DNA from: Linyphia triangularis
Taxonomy: Eukaryota; Arthropoda; Arachnida; Araneae; Linyphiidae
Direction: 5' to 3'
Length of the DNA stretch: 64,000 bases
Assembly (NCBI GenBank): GCA_963978545.1
Contig: OZ021728.1
Coordinates: 1,736,001 to 1,800,000, forward strand
Of the stretch, positions 1 through 11,100 are shown in pieces. Under the pieces are notes generated by a model. It saw only the letters and a list, made by a program, of their open reading frames with translations, ran no database searches and was not told the DNA's origin. The translations under genes were made by a program, and so were the position numbers. How positions within the stretch are numbered: the first letter of the stretch is position 1; the number at the start of each line of letters is the position of its first letter.

Positions 1-119
1 AAATTTATTTAAAAAATATTGAATTTATACATTCACGTTCAGATTTCTTATTTATTATAATTAATGCAATTTTGGCAACAGAAAAGAGTTGTTGTTGCAT
101 GCCCCGGAGGCCAGCAGAG

Positions 120-581
120 CTAGGCCAAGTCCATGATGTCGCACACCCTCAAAAAATCCAACACCAAAACAGGGTCGTCGGACAAATCCTTCTTAGATAG
201 TCCCAGGCACGCGAGGATGGGATCAGTAGAGCAGTGTTTGCAGATTTCAAAGCTCCTGGATTCCTCAATAAATTTATATGTCTGAAGGTGGCCACTTTGA
301 AAGCAGGCAAGAGTAGTTTGTTCCTGTCTATTAAAACCCTGAGCAAGGGAGCCCCCAGGACGGGGATACTAATACCAATGGTGCGCTGAGGGGACAATCC
401 AAGTAGTCCTGTTCCTGTGTTTAATCTGAGAATGAATCTCCGTTAAGGTGAGAGGCACTGACGGAACAGAGGCCTCGCCAGCACCAGCCTTTGCCAACAT
501 GTCCGCAATCTCGTTCCCTTCAAGATCAACGTGGGAGGGAAATAATAGTACAGAAAAGAGTTTGAACAATGATCGATTCAA
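120..581 (-). pseudogene. 3' end of a non-LTR retrotransposon ORF2 (RNase H and C-terminal tail)
   Basis: On the minus strand the frame reads the end of an RNase H domain (PSHVDLEGNEIADMLAKAG, near 480-535). It continues through a linker and a tail containing KHCS and LVLDFLRVCDIMDLA, then stops at 122-120. The PSHxxxxGNExAD block is the last part of the RNase H fold that R1/Jockey-type LINEs carry after reverse transcriptase. The DFLRV-x3-MDL ending is typical of arthropod LINE proteins of this type. One in-frame stop near 368-366 breaks the frame, so this is a decayed 5'-truncated copy. No reverse transcriptase is visible. Clade assignment within R1/Jockey is inference. Confidence 0.75.
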
Positions 582-615
582 ATTCTTTCTCTTACCATTG
601 ACTCTAACGATAATA

Positions 616-676
616 GTTGGTTTGTTGAGTGGATTTTAATGCCACAAGAGCCAATATTGGCTAAGCTGCGCCAACT
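616..676 (-). repeat. SINE-3 fragment (3' end)
   Basis: A short block contains ATTTTAATGCCACAAGAGCC followed by a GCTGCGCCAA motif. Related blocks occur at 1625-1680 and 11600-11660. On the minus strand it ends in an AACCAA-type tail like those of the other SINEs here. No tRNA-like head is visible, so the SINE call is inferred from the tail and copy number. Confidence 0.45.
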
Positions 677-680
677 TATA

Positions 681-1620
681 GTAATGAATATACCAAAGCT
701 TGTTTAATGACGCAATCTACTAAACTGGATCCCACCTGCTTCGAAGTTTAGTCCTCCGAAACACTTTGGATTATATTTCAATACAAGATTTTAATAAAGT
801 TTATTTTTGTTAATCTTGAAATGGGCATCTTCCAAGAACGATTAAAGGCAGAAGCCACTTTTGAGGACTAATTAACCTACTTATTATCCAATCGAGCTAG
901 AGATCGATAGAATTCACAGTCCATTGAGTTAATTGAAAAAATTCATTGAACATCTGCTGCTTATAAAGAAGTTAGGAGTAAAAGTTCTTGCTTATAAGAG
1001 TCGGCAATGCCATATATACAAAGGATATATAGTAGTCTTTATCACGAATTAGATATCATTTTTTGCACCATTGTCTTGAATCCATTTTGATTTTAAAAAA
1101 TTTAAAGTAATTTTACTTAAAATAATGAAAAACCAAACGAAACAAAATACGTACTTTCTAAATCGTATATTTCAAAAATCGCTTATTACCATGTTTACAA
1201 TTATCCTATTTCTAAGTATTGTTATTTAAAAGGAAATTCCTAGTTAAGGCTCATTCCTATACTGGCTATATATGTTACTATCTTCCAGACCAGTGCATTT
1301 AAAAACCACCTTTCTATAAAATCTCCTCGACATTTGGTCAGTAGGTAGGAAAAATATCACCCAATGAAATTAAAAATTAAAAACTTGAAAATGACGTCGA
1401 ATTAATTCTATATTCGAAATCGACGCACATGCAGCGGCTCCACCTGTGTTTTTGCCATTTTAATTTCATTTATAATAGATAAATTGTTTTCATTTAATGT
1501 CTGTCAATTCATGAAATCATTATTCTACCTATTCACCAAATGTCAAAGTTTTCAACAGAGTATTTTTTTAAATGACTAGCTTCGAAGATTGTAACATAGC
1601 GTGTAAAGGAAACGATACTT
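681..1620. other. AT-rich intergenic DNA, nothing recognised
   Basis: No open frame of note, no splice-supported exon and no repeat shared with the rest of the window was found. Confidence 0.5.
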
Positions 1621-1624
1621 ATTA

Positions 1625-1680
1625 GGTTGGTTGTGGATTTTAATGGCACAAGAGCCAAAATCGGCTAAGCTGCGCCAAAC
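1625..1680 (-). repeat. SINE-3 fragment (3' end)
   Basis: Second copy of the block at 616-676, beginning GGTTGGTTGTGGATTTTAAT and ending GCTGCGCCAA. The GGTTGGTTG start (AACCAACC on the minus strand) matches the end of SINE-1. Confidence 0.5.
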
Positions 1681-1705
1681 ATTGTATCCCTTACTAGGAC
1701 CTTCC

Positions 1706-2260
1706 TCTTAAAAAAAAAATTTAGATGCTATTTTGAAGAATAGTTGCCATTTTTCCCCACAAATACTTCATTTGGAAATTAAATTATCACAAGTTACTTT
1801 CTTTACCAGAGAAATATAGAAACCAATATTGCATTACTTTTCATTTTAATTTCCTTTAAAACAAATCCGTTTTGAGAAACTCAATATATACATTTTCTTT
1901 ATAAAATAATCGCCCTTTCCAAATAACCTCGATAAGAATTAAAAATAATTCGAATCGATTTCAACTCTCGGTGTCCGAATCAAATGACCTTATTTCTTCG
2001 ATATTCCAACGTCCTTCTAAATTTAGGCATAACTGCTCTTGAATGAACCTTGGTTTTCATGTCCCTATTCCTCTCCCCACAAACGGAAGCAACAGTATTT
2101 GCTACCATCTTCGCACATCTCTCCATACTTTGCGTATGACAATGAAAAAACATGGGAGGTTTATTACTATGAGGTAACTCGCCACCAATTAATAACTGTA
2201 CGTCAGACAAACACTGATGGTTCTACGATACTAAAATTCTGCCACTGGATTAGATGTCTA
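1706..2260. other. AT-rich intergenic DNA, nothing recognised
   Basis: Two overlapping short open frames on opposite strands (1980-2278) have no recognisable motif and are probably chance. Confidence 0.4.
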
Positions 2261-2262
2261 TA

Positions 2263-3300
2263 CACTGTCTTCCAATAAGTATTTGGACACCCATGCGAAT
2301 GAGGATATCTTCTCGGTGGATACACACGATATTCACATCAAAGAGACATATCTATAAGTACAACATCTCAATCGCGAATCGAAATGCAAAGTGGACAGTG
2401 CGGTCATGTGCAAACGAATAGAGTGCCATTAGTGTGCAGTTGTACAGATGCATTTACATTATAAATCGCGCAACTCATGAAGTTGACTTTTAGTTTGAGA
2501 TATCTCTCCTGTCACCAGTGTTCACTTCTCATACTTAACACGAGTTTCTTGACGAAGTCTAGTTGCTAAATTGTTCGTCGCATCTTTTGAACTGTTTGCG
2601 AGTGATGGAAAGTTCCCAATACATTAAATATTTACACAATGTATATCGTAGAAGCGTCCCACACTTGCTTGATGAAATTTAGATTAGAGGAGTGATCTGG
2701 CTAACTTATAGAGCCAATATAGATGTTTTTTTAATTGTTTATCCAAGGCAAAAGTGGAATATAATTTGCCATAAGTATCAATAAACACGATTTAAAAACA
2801 GATATTTCACAATTAAAGACCTGTTTAGATCAAATTAATTAAATTCCACTTTTTCACTGTAATTAAGTTAGCTTTTGAGCTCTTGGGTAACTTATTAAAC
2901 CAATTCGGCGTATTGCACCCAAAGACCAAATCTTTTTAACATCAAATGCTGTTTACTAAAACTAGTTTCTTCAGTCTCTTGAGTAATATTGGACATCAGA
3001 GGATCTGTAGAAAGGTGGGAATATATTTCATGGAAAAGGCTTATTCATGTTAAAGATTTTGTGGGGAAAGAGTTTTGGTCTCTAGGTTCAATATGTTGAA
3101 TTTGTTCAATAAGCTCCCCAAAACGCAAAATATAATGCATGCATGCGTGGGATACTTCTACGATATGCATTGCGTGAAGATTTAATGTATTGGGAACTTT
3201 CCATCACTTGCAAACTGCTCAAAAGGTGGGACGAGCAATTTAGCCCCTAGAATTCATCAAGAAGATCGTGTTATTTATGAGAATACAGTGCCAAGATTAT
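2263..3300. mobile_element. Tc1-like transposon relic with long internal inverted repeats
   Basis: The left end follows a TA and reads CACTGTCTTCCAATAAGTAT then TTGGACAC, the style of a Tc1/mariner terminus. Two long arms, about 2519-2672 and 3143-3290, are inverted copies of each other. Both contain GATGGAAAGTTCCCAATACA in opposite orientation and a CTACGATAT-type block. No matching right terminus was found; a SINE lies just beyond. It may be a truncated element or two head-to-head fragments. Family call is moderate; no transposase frame is intact. Confidence 0.45.
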
Positions 3301-3312
3301 ACCGAACCAAAT

Positions 3313-3484
3313 GGTTGGTTGTTTTCAGATTATCTGGCGTCGTCAGCAACACGAGGGCTATAATGCGCCGAACATTCGTCATTAGGCAAGCCAACACACA
3401 TTTACAAACACCCATGCCTAACACGGGACTCGAAACCTCGCGGTCTAGAAGCTAGCACGCTAACCACTATACCGTTTGGTCGGC
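3313..3484 (-). mobile_element. SINE-1 copy (tRNA-derived SINE)
   Basis: Read on the minus strand the unit starts GCCGACCAAACGGTATAGTG, has a tRNA-like A-box region, a B-box region near GTTCGAGTCCCG (altered here), a body with the GCGCCAGATAATCTGA block and an AACCAACC tail. The flanks GAACCAAAT (left) and GAGCCAAAT (right) are a near-perfect target-site duplication. Confidence 0.85.
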
Positions 3485-4149
3485 CTGAGCCAAATGCGTC
3501 TTTACTGCGATGTACGCGCGCCAAGGACTGGCTCTGTAATAAGGGCCTCACCTTCCAATAAAGTATTCCACGAGAAGAAAAAGTATTTTATAGGCTTTGG
3601 ATGCCATTTTCTGCATGGCAAACTCATCGATATAGATAAACTGGATAGACTGCTTAACGCCGGGAAAAGGAAGCCGATGCCATTGGCGGGATAAAAAATA
3701 CGGATTGCCGACGATTGAAGATGACATTTCCTGCTGTATACAACCCAAAATGTCAATAGTAGACCTTAATTAGTAATATTGTGCAAAAAATATATATATC
3801 CCAACACTTTACAAGGTTTTTCGTATTCCCATCCAACTATAAAAGTGAACTGCGATTGGTTAACCATCCCACCAGCTTCGCAATCCCCGGCGCGTTTTTC
3901 TCTTTGCATTGACATTGCAACAGTCTATCCAGCTGTTTATCTATATCGATGGGCTAACCCTTATTCTAAATCGAGGCGTCTTATTTCCATCGCGTCCGCT
4001 ATCAACTATACCGCAAGGCAATTTATCCTGTCCAAACTGAATACGCTGTAGGATTGAGCCTTCCGCGTAAAAGATAGTTTTGTTTTAAACATGAATGTAT
4101 GCTGATAAAAAAGAAAATAAGCGCTTTTACATTTTAATTTTACTTCTTC

Positions 4150-4255
4150 AACCAGGATACTATAAGCGTTTTAAAGAATCGTATGGTTTTGACGGAGCAA
4201 TTTCATGAATTCACTTGGCAAATCACTATTGGCCTAACACGGCTAGATTAGATTA
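4150..4255. repeat. Repeat family R, left part
   Basis: ACTATAAGCGTTTTAAAGAA followed by a TTTGACGGAGCAATTTCATG block. The family recurs at 8786-8998, 19421-19625 and (reverse) 40700-40805. This copy resumes at 4826 after an interruption that holds a LINE fragment and a SINE. Class unknown. Confidence 0.55.
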
Positions 4256-4386
4256 CATTGAAAAGACTGTGACAAAGCCTTACGTACTTAGGCCTGTTTG
4301 CCCCTCTCTAAAATCTTACTAATACGACTGCCTATAGCACGTTAAACAGCGTAGTGGCTTTACGAAAGGCCAAACAGTCTGAAAGG

Positions 4387-4565
4387 GTTGGTTGTATTCA
4401 GATTATCTGGCGCCGTCAGCAACACGAGGGCTATGATGCGCCGAAACATTCTTCATTAGACAAGCCAACATACATTTACAAACACCCATGCCTAACACGG
4501 GACTCGGAACCCGCAACCTCGCGGTCTAGAAGCTAGCACGCTAACCACTATACCGTTTGGTCGGC
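4387..4565 (-). mobile_element. SINE-1 copy (tRNA-derived SINE)
   Basis: Full-length copy with head at the high-coordinate end. It is flanked by perfect repeats AGTCTGAAAGG (from 4376 and from 4566), so it inserted into the LINE fragment that continues from 4566. Confidence 0.9.
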
Positions 4566-4567
4566 AG

Positions 4568-4870
4568 TCTGAAAGGGAAACATAACAAAAGTCATTAGAC
4601 TCAATGTCGATGACTCCACAGGTGTTAAGCCTAACGCCCATTAAAGATTGGCATTTGCCAAAAACATGCTCTACTGTTTCAGCCGAGTTCCCACATCCTT
4701 GCACAGGTTATTTTCAGCAACTTTCATTGTTTTAAGACGATTCCCAAGACAGTGACCGGTTAAGTTATGATTCCACAGGACTTCCTGTACAGTCCCAGTA
4801 TAAAATCTTTCACTAACATCTAACCCTGCCTCATCTCAGTTCAAGACGCCTCGTGTAATATTATCGCGCA
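4568..4870 (-). pseudogene. LINE fragment with post-RT zinc knuckle
   Basis: The minus strand encodes CQGCGNSAETVEHVFGKCQS followed by GVRLNT. This resembles the CxxC...ETxxHxxxxC zinc-binding region that follows reverse transcriptase in R2-like and related LINEs. Upstream residues (TGHCLGNRLKTMKV) fit the same region, but frames are broken. The fragment lies inside a copy of repeat family R (4150-4255 and 4826-4960). Clade is uncertain. Confidence 0.5.
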
Positions 4871-4960
4871 GCCAATTAGCGCGTAGTAAAACCGGATCGC
4901 ACATCACTGCAGCGTATTCTATGAAGTCAGGATAAGTTGTCTCGTGCAACGGACTACTTG
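4826..4960. repeat. Repeat family R, right part
   Basis: Continuation of the unit at 4150-4255, with CAGCCAATTAGCGCGTAGTA and AAACCGGATCGCACATCACT blocks shared with the copies at 8786-8998 and 19421-19625. Confidence 0.55.
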
Positions 4961-5054
4961 GAGGGAGCCGTTCTCACTATAAAAATTCCTTGGGACTCTC
5001 AAAGACTATTCTCAAATAATTGAAAACCAGACACGGGCATAAAGAAAAAAAAAG

Positions 5055-5060
5055 TTTATT
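5055..5060 (-). terminator. Polyadenylation signal of the trihelix-like gene
   Basis: TTTATT on the plus strand is AATAAA on the minus strand, about 46 nt beyond the stop codon at 5108-5106, followed by a T-rich tract. Spacing fits a short 3' UTR. Confidence 0.65.
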
Positions 5061-5105
5061 CCGCCGCATCCAATGCCGCCGTTCAACAAAACAATCCTGC
5101 TCTAA

Positions 5106-8100
5106 TTAGACGTTGTCCTCAGCGGATAAGTTCTCCAGCTTGACGTTGCGGGGGGGGAACGATGCCTCTGCGAGGCACGCGATCCTCTCGCTCGACACCT
5201 CCAGCACTTTGAAGAGCTTCTCCAGCTGCTCCAGCATGGCCTGCTGCTGGTTCACCATCATTCGCACCAGTCTGGTCAGATTCATACGCCGCTGCTGGAA
5301 GCGGGGCTGCCCTTTCCCGCTGACCTATTGCGGAAGAAGGAATATGAGAGGCAGGAGGTCGAGGGAGTATGTTCCATTGGATAAGACACCCGGTAGTATG
5401 ATCAGGGGGTCGTTCAAATATTACGTAAGCATGTTTTTGGTAATTTTTGACCCCCTCCCCCCCTTGTCAGCAAAAATAAGCAATTATAAGCCCCGACTCG
5501 GCCTACGCTCGGGATCAATAGCCCTCCGTCTGGAGTTGGTATTTTGGCACGTGTCAAAGGACACGAGAGGTGTGCGTGAAGCGATTCCAGTTGTATAGGG
5601 CACCGAAAACACGATGCGCTTTGGTTGATTGGTAGTTTTCAGATTATCTGGCGCTGTCAGCAACACGAGGGCTATAATGCGCCGAAACATTAGTCATTAG
5701 ACAAGCCAACATACATTTACCAACACCCATGCCTAACACGGGACTCGCAACCTCGCGGTCTAGAAGCTAGCACGCTAACCACTATACCGTTTGGTCGACA
5801 CGATGCGCTTTGGGCTCCGAGGAATGCAAGTCGGGCCTTGAACAGCGTACTGAGAAAACGATAATTGGGGGGAAAGTGTATCACGAGTTTACTCGTGGCC
5901 AGTCGGCAACGTTTGGCCATGAAAACACACGAGTTCACTCGTAACTGGGAAACGATGTTAACCCTTTGGGTGCATTTAACACGCGAGACTCGTCATCTGC
6001 TTACTTGGACGAAGTTACGGTGGACGAGTCTGACTCGTCAACCGTCCATCCAAATCCGTCCCATAGGCACAAAAATCTTCAAATAATTCAGTACTCAAAG
6101 GGTTAATATGGATGCATTTGTTTAGAGTTTGGTTAGTTAGTAGGTTGGTATCTCGAGAATCGATCCCATCAAGTAGTCTAGAGTTGTCCGTTACCGAGGA
6201 AACAAGACTCATTTTTGCACGGGTCACTCAGCGGAAGATAATTCGTTTAGAATAAATGTCTTGGAAAACCAAGAAATACGAGGAAAGCAATTGGTGATAA
6301 TTTAGACCAAGACTACAATCGGAGTCGCAAGAAAATTTGATGAGCCTCAAAATAAATGTAAGCGGCTTTTAGATACACATCATTTCAGATGATTTTTTCT
6401 TAAGTTGACAATTTTCCTTAAATTTCTTCCTCTTAGGTTAGGTCAAGTTTTTAGACTATAGTACATAAAAAGCAAAGGCAAAAATGTGTTAAAAGTGTAA
6501 AAGTTGGGCACAGCACACGCAACCACGAAAAAGAGTTATCGACCTCTGTCGGAAATGAGAGAACAATGAACATCAACAAAAGCTCGATACAACCGAGACC
6601 ATATCGGTGGGGGGGGGGGGGGGAGCTGTGGACACTGATTTTAAGTTTGTGTTTGAGAAGGTTACCAGTCCACCTTATCAAGTTACATTTTCCTTGTTTC
6701 TGGAATGAGATTACGCAGCAAGTTTAAAAGGGGTTTACCCAAGCAAAACACAAATTTATATCACTTCAGTTGATTCTTAGGTTGAATTATTCGAGTTAAG
6801 AGCTACAGATATTTTAGTCACGCGGTCTGCAGACCCCTGACCTAGGCAATAATGTACACCTACATTTGGTAGTGGATAAGATTATAAATTAAATGGATAC
6901 TATTCTTACGACACAGACTGCCGTTATTTTTTTTTTTATCAAGAACCTAATTGGATTTTAAAGTCGCAAAACTTCAAGCCTAATCTTTAAGTGAAGGCTG
7001 AAGCGGGTTTTCGAAACAAATATTGCCATCTACAAAACATTGCTTCGGGATAGGCTTAATTATTCCCAATAAGAAAAAGAACATCCATCTCATCTTAACT
7101 CTTAGACATAACAAGCTACGAAGAAATTACTTATGTCCCTATCTAAAGGTTGACCTTTTTTGGAAAAGCGTTAAAATAACTTTTGCTTATTTGACGCTAG
7201 GCAGCTGCATGCGATGCCAGCTGGTAAATTGGTTAAAAAAGTCACCGTCGTACGTTGATCAGAAAAGCCAACTTTCTGTTTACTCGGTTCCAGCAACTAG
7301 AACCATCTAGTTCCCAAACATGTGAGCGTACGAGTGAGTAAAAGAAGTTGGCGCATATCATGAAAAATTGGCTTTTCCAGCAACTGGAATGGCCGGAATC
7401 GTGACCTCAACTTTTAATGTGTAAATTGGCCTTTAGTAGCGATGTTTGAAAGTAGATCATACAGTTGTCCGGTGCAATTCAGCTGGTCAAAAGTCTTCAA
7501 AATAGGCCTGTCCTTTAGGAAACTTAGTCAATTTGATTTACGATTCGTAGTAAATAGTCTTTAATGTACCAATGACTGGGACATTCTTTTACGGACACTA
7601 TAAAACACAGTACATAACCGACTTCCGAAAAAGCCAGTTCTCTAAGCAATATTAAACGCACCCGGGTCCAACTATACTAAACTTAACTAGACATCACTTG
7701 GACGATAGATCGTCACAGTGCTCACAGGTATTTAATCCATTTTGGAGGAGTGAAGACATAATTCTCGCCAAACCTTAGAGCCTTTTGTTTTCTTGTGGTT
7801 TGGCGAACATTATGCTTTCACGCCGCAAAAATGGATTGAATACCTATGAGCACTGTGACGATCTACCGTCTAAGTGATGTCTAGTTAAGTTGAAGTTTAG
7901 TATAGTGGTACTTAACCGTGATCAAGGGGGTCATCATGCTAAGTTCAGAAATGCAAGAAGCCTACCTCATCCATCTGTCTGCCAGTCCTCACCGCTTCTC
8001 CCTCGGACACCGATTGTCTCCTCGAGTGGTCAGAGTCCTCAGAGGCGAGGTCCACTTGGGACTCTATGGTGGTTCGCCGGGACTGAGGAATGCGATCCAA

Positions 8101-11100
8101 GATGTGTTCCAGTTGATCGACGCACGGGGCTCGCATCGCCTTCAGCCCTTTGATCTTCTGCAAGCCCTTGAACACCCTGGAAAGAGATTAAGGGGGTTCT
8201 GTAGAACCATTATATGAACAATTTCTTAAATTCCTTTTCTAAGTAACTAAATTAGAGGTCGGAGATATATGGATACGACGATACTTTTATCGATATTAAA
8301 AGTATCGATAAAAGTCACCGATATATCGATATTTTCAAACATTTAGTTTTTTGATCGTTTTGTAGTTCTATGTGTTTTTTCAATTTTCTTTAGTTTTAAA
8401 GTTTTTGAAAAAGGAATAAAGTTTGAACTTGGCTGAGAGACGGTTAAAATGTCACCAAGATTCACTATTTTCTATACACTTAAAAGCTATTGAAAATTAT
8501 CTAATTTTTTTTTTTAAATCACTGCACCAATTAAGCAAAAATATTTATTTTTTAATATAACCATTTCAGTTGAAAAAGTAGTCACTTTACAAAAAAAGCA
8601 ATCATGAAAAGTAGAAATTTGCTCCGAAAAACTTAGTTTGACAAATTTGAAAACCAAATTAAAAAAATCATTATATCGATATTTTTTTCTATGCAACGAT
8701 ATAGTATCGATATTTTTTCGATTACGATTTTGATCCATATTTCCGACCTCTAAACTAAATACGGATACCTTCGAATTTTTTTTACTATAAGAGTTTTAAT
8801 GTAAAATATGGGTTTGACCGAGCCATTTCATGAAGTCACTCACTCGGCAAATCACTATTGGCTGACCCCGTCTTCTCTCCGTTCAAGACGTCACATGCAA
8901 GATTATTGCGTAGCCAACCTGAGCGTAGTAAAACCGGATCGGATATCACTACAGCGTATTCAATAAAAGGTCAGGATAAGCCGTCTTGGAGTACATCATA
9001 TTTTAGCTTCTTCACATCTTGGCACACTACAAAGGCTCTTTGACAAAGATGTCGATTCTATTAGACGAGGAATGCCAAAGGATCAACTTTTATTTTAAAA
9101 CTAGGGGTGCGGAACATCGCACAACTTTCAATTACACTGTCGTGGATTTGTGTTATTTACCGTTTATATTTTCATGAATTATGTTGAAAAATGGCCAGTT
9201 TGACTATAATTCTTAAATTAAGTTATGAATTCTTATATTTCATTACTTGAAACAGTGAAGAAAAACAGTCGTTGATGAGCTCAAAGGAGGAGAAATCGTA
9301 AGGACATTAGTTTTTCCCATTTTTTATGCTTTTATAGCATTTGGATGGAGATTTAGGTTGGTTGTTTTCAGATTATCTGGCACCGTCAGCAACACGAGGG
9401 CTATAATGCGCCGAAACATTTCGTCATTAGACATAAACGGTGATGAAATATAAACGGTACCAACATACATTTACTAACACCCATGCCAACACAGGACTCG
9501 AACCCGCAACCTCGAGGTCTAGAAGCTAGCACGCTAACCACTATACCGTCTGGTCGGCGATGGAGATTTAGGAAGTGAGGATGTTGAGAACATCCTAACA
9601 GGCATTATTACCACGACGACCGATCAAAATCGTTAGAGCCTTAATTGCTGCAGAACACTTTTCCAAGCTACCCAATACGCAATATCGACAAAAACCTTAA
9701 TGACAGGTCCCATGGACACCAAATTTGAACATCGGTCAATTCCTTCAAGGGTTATGTTGAACCACATAGATTTTTTTCTGGACCATTCTTTTGAAAATCA
9801 GGATGTTCAAAACTTAGAGCAACACAGAAAAACAATAGAAAACCATCCTTGACCGAAAACATGTTTCATTACTTTATGTTCACATGTGGTAATTGAAAGT
9901 AAAAATAAAATGCATACTGTTGTCAGATCTCACTATTCCCAAAGTATACCATAAACTATTTGCAAGACACTCCCATATAGCACACATCCACGCAAGGCAT
10001 TCCCAAGACCCTCGAATGACTTCCCAAGGACCTTCTAGGGAGAACTACGCTATCAACAGGATTACTGGGATCGCCGAGCTAAAATACTGAACTGGAGTAG
10101 CTACTCCCGGTCACTTAACCTTTAACTGCTGTAAGCGGTCTGACAGACCCCAAGTCATTTTTTGTGGAATGCTTCCACCCCCTAAAATATCTCATCTTTG
10201 ACTTTTATATTATTTTTTCTGATACTATGTTTCTTTAACTTTAAACCGATGTTCACCAATTTATTTTGGGCAGTATGGACCATGTGTTGCTCTTGCACCA
10301 AAAACCTCAAACCACCCAACCACAGCAGTTAAAGGTTAACAAGCGACCAAACGAGCTTCCACGGAAGCATACAAAACCGCATTTCAGACAGCCAAATAAG
10401 CAAAACATGTCCTTTCTCAAAATTGCCTAGCACGTTATAGTAAAACATTCTGCGGTCTTCCGCTTTTCAAGCTAGTAACTAATTTCATTATTTTTTTTTA
10501 ATTATTTCAGAATACTAATTTCTTTGAGCATTTAATTGCAGAAACAGATGGGGAAAATTGTTTGAGGATGGACAGGGACTTCAATTTCATATCTTTAAGT
10601 TTGAGCACGTAGTGCGAACTTTAGTCTATATACATTTTGGATATTAAAACTCGCTATTTTTTTTAGTGATTTGATGAAATTATCATTCATAGTTCCAAAC
10701 CGATTTATTGTTCAGATACTTTTAATGACTGATTAAATACATAAAGGCTTCTTTTATGCATTCGCTTACTACTTTTTTTCAGTAAATCGAATGCTAGGTA
10801 TAATTAGGAAACCGCATTCTGCTTTTCAGATATAAATATTTAACAAAAACCTGTTTCGCGAAAAAACATGTAATATTGGAACCGAAAATAAATCGCCGAA
10901 ATACTATGCGCTTAAGCTTTACTTTGAATTTCACTTGCATGTATAATTGTGCAACCACACAGGAATGTATTTAGTGTATAAAACTATGATTTTACGAGCC
11001 ATGAAGGAAAACTGCCAAACTACTAATAAATATCAATTTTAAATTAAGAATTATAATAAACGAGTCCCTATTAAATGAAAAAAAAATTAAATTTTATCAT

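Noticed and set aside
5113..5598. 161-codon plus-strand open frame
   Set aside because: It is the antisense of the last exon of the trihelix-like gene, which has splice sites, frame continuity and a polyadenylation signal.
7890..8217. Plus-strand open frames of 87 and 99 codons
   Set aside because: Antisense shadow of exon 3 of the trihelix-like gene (8176-7966).
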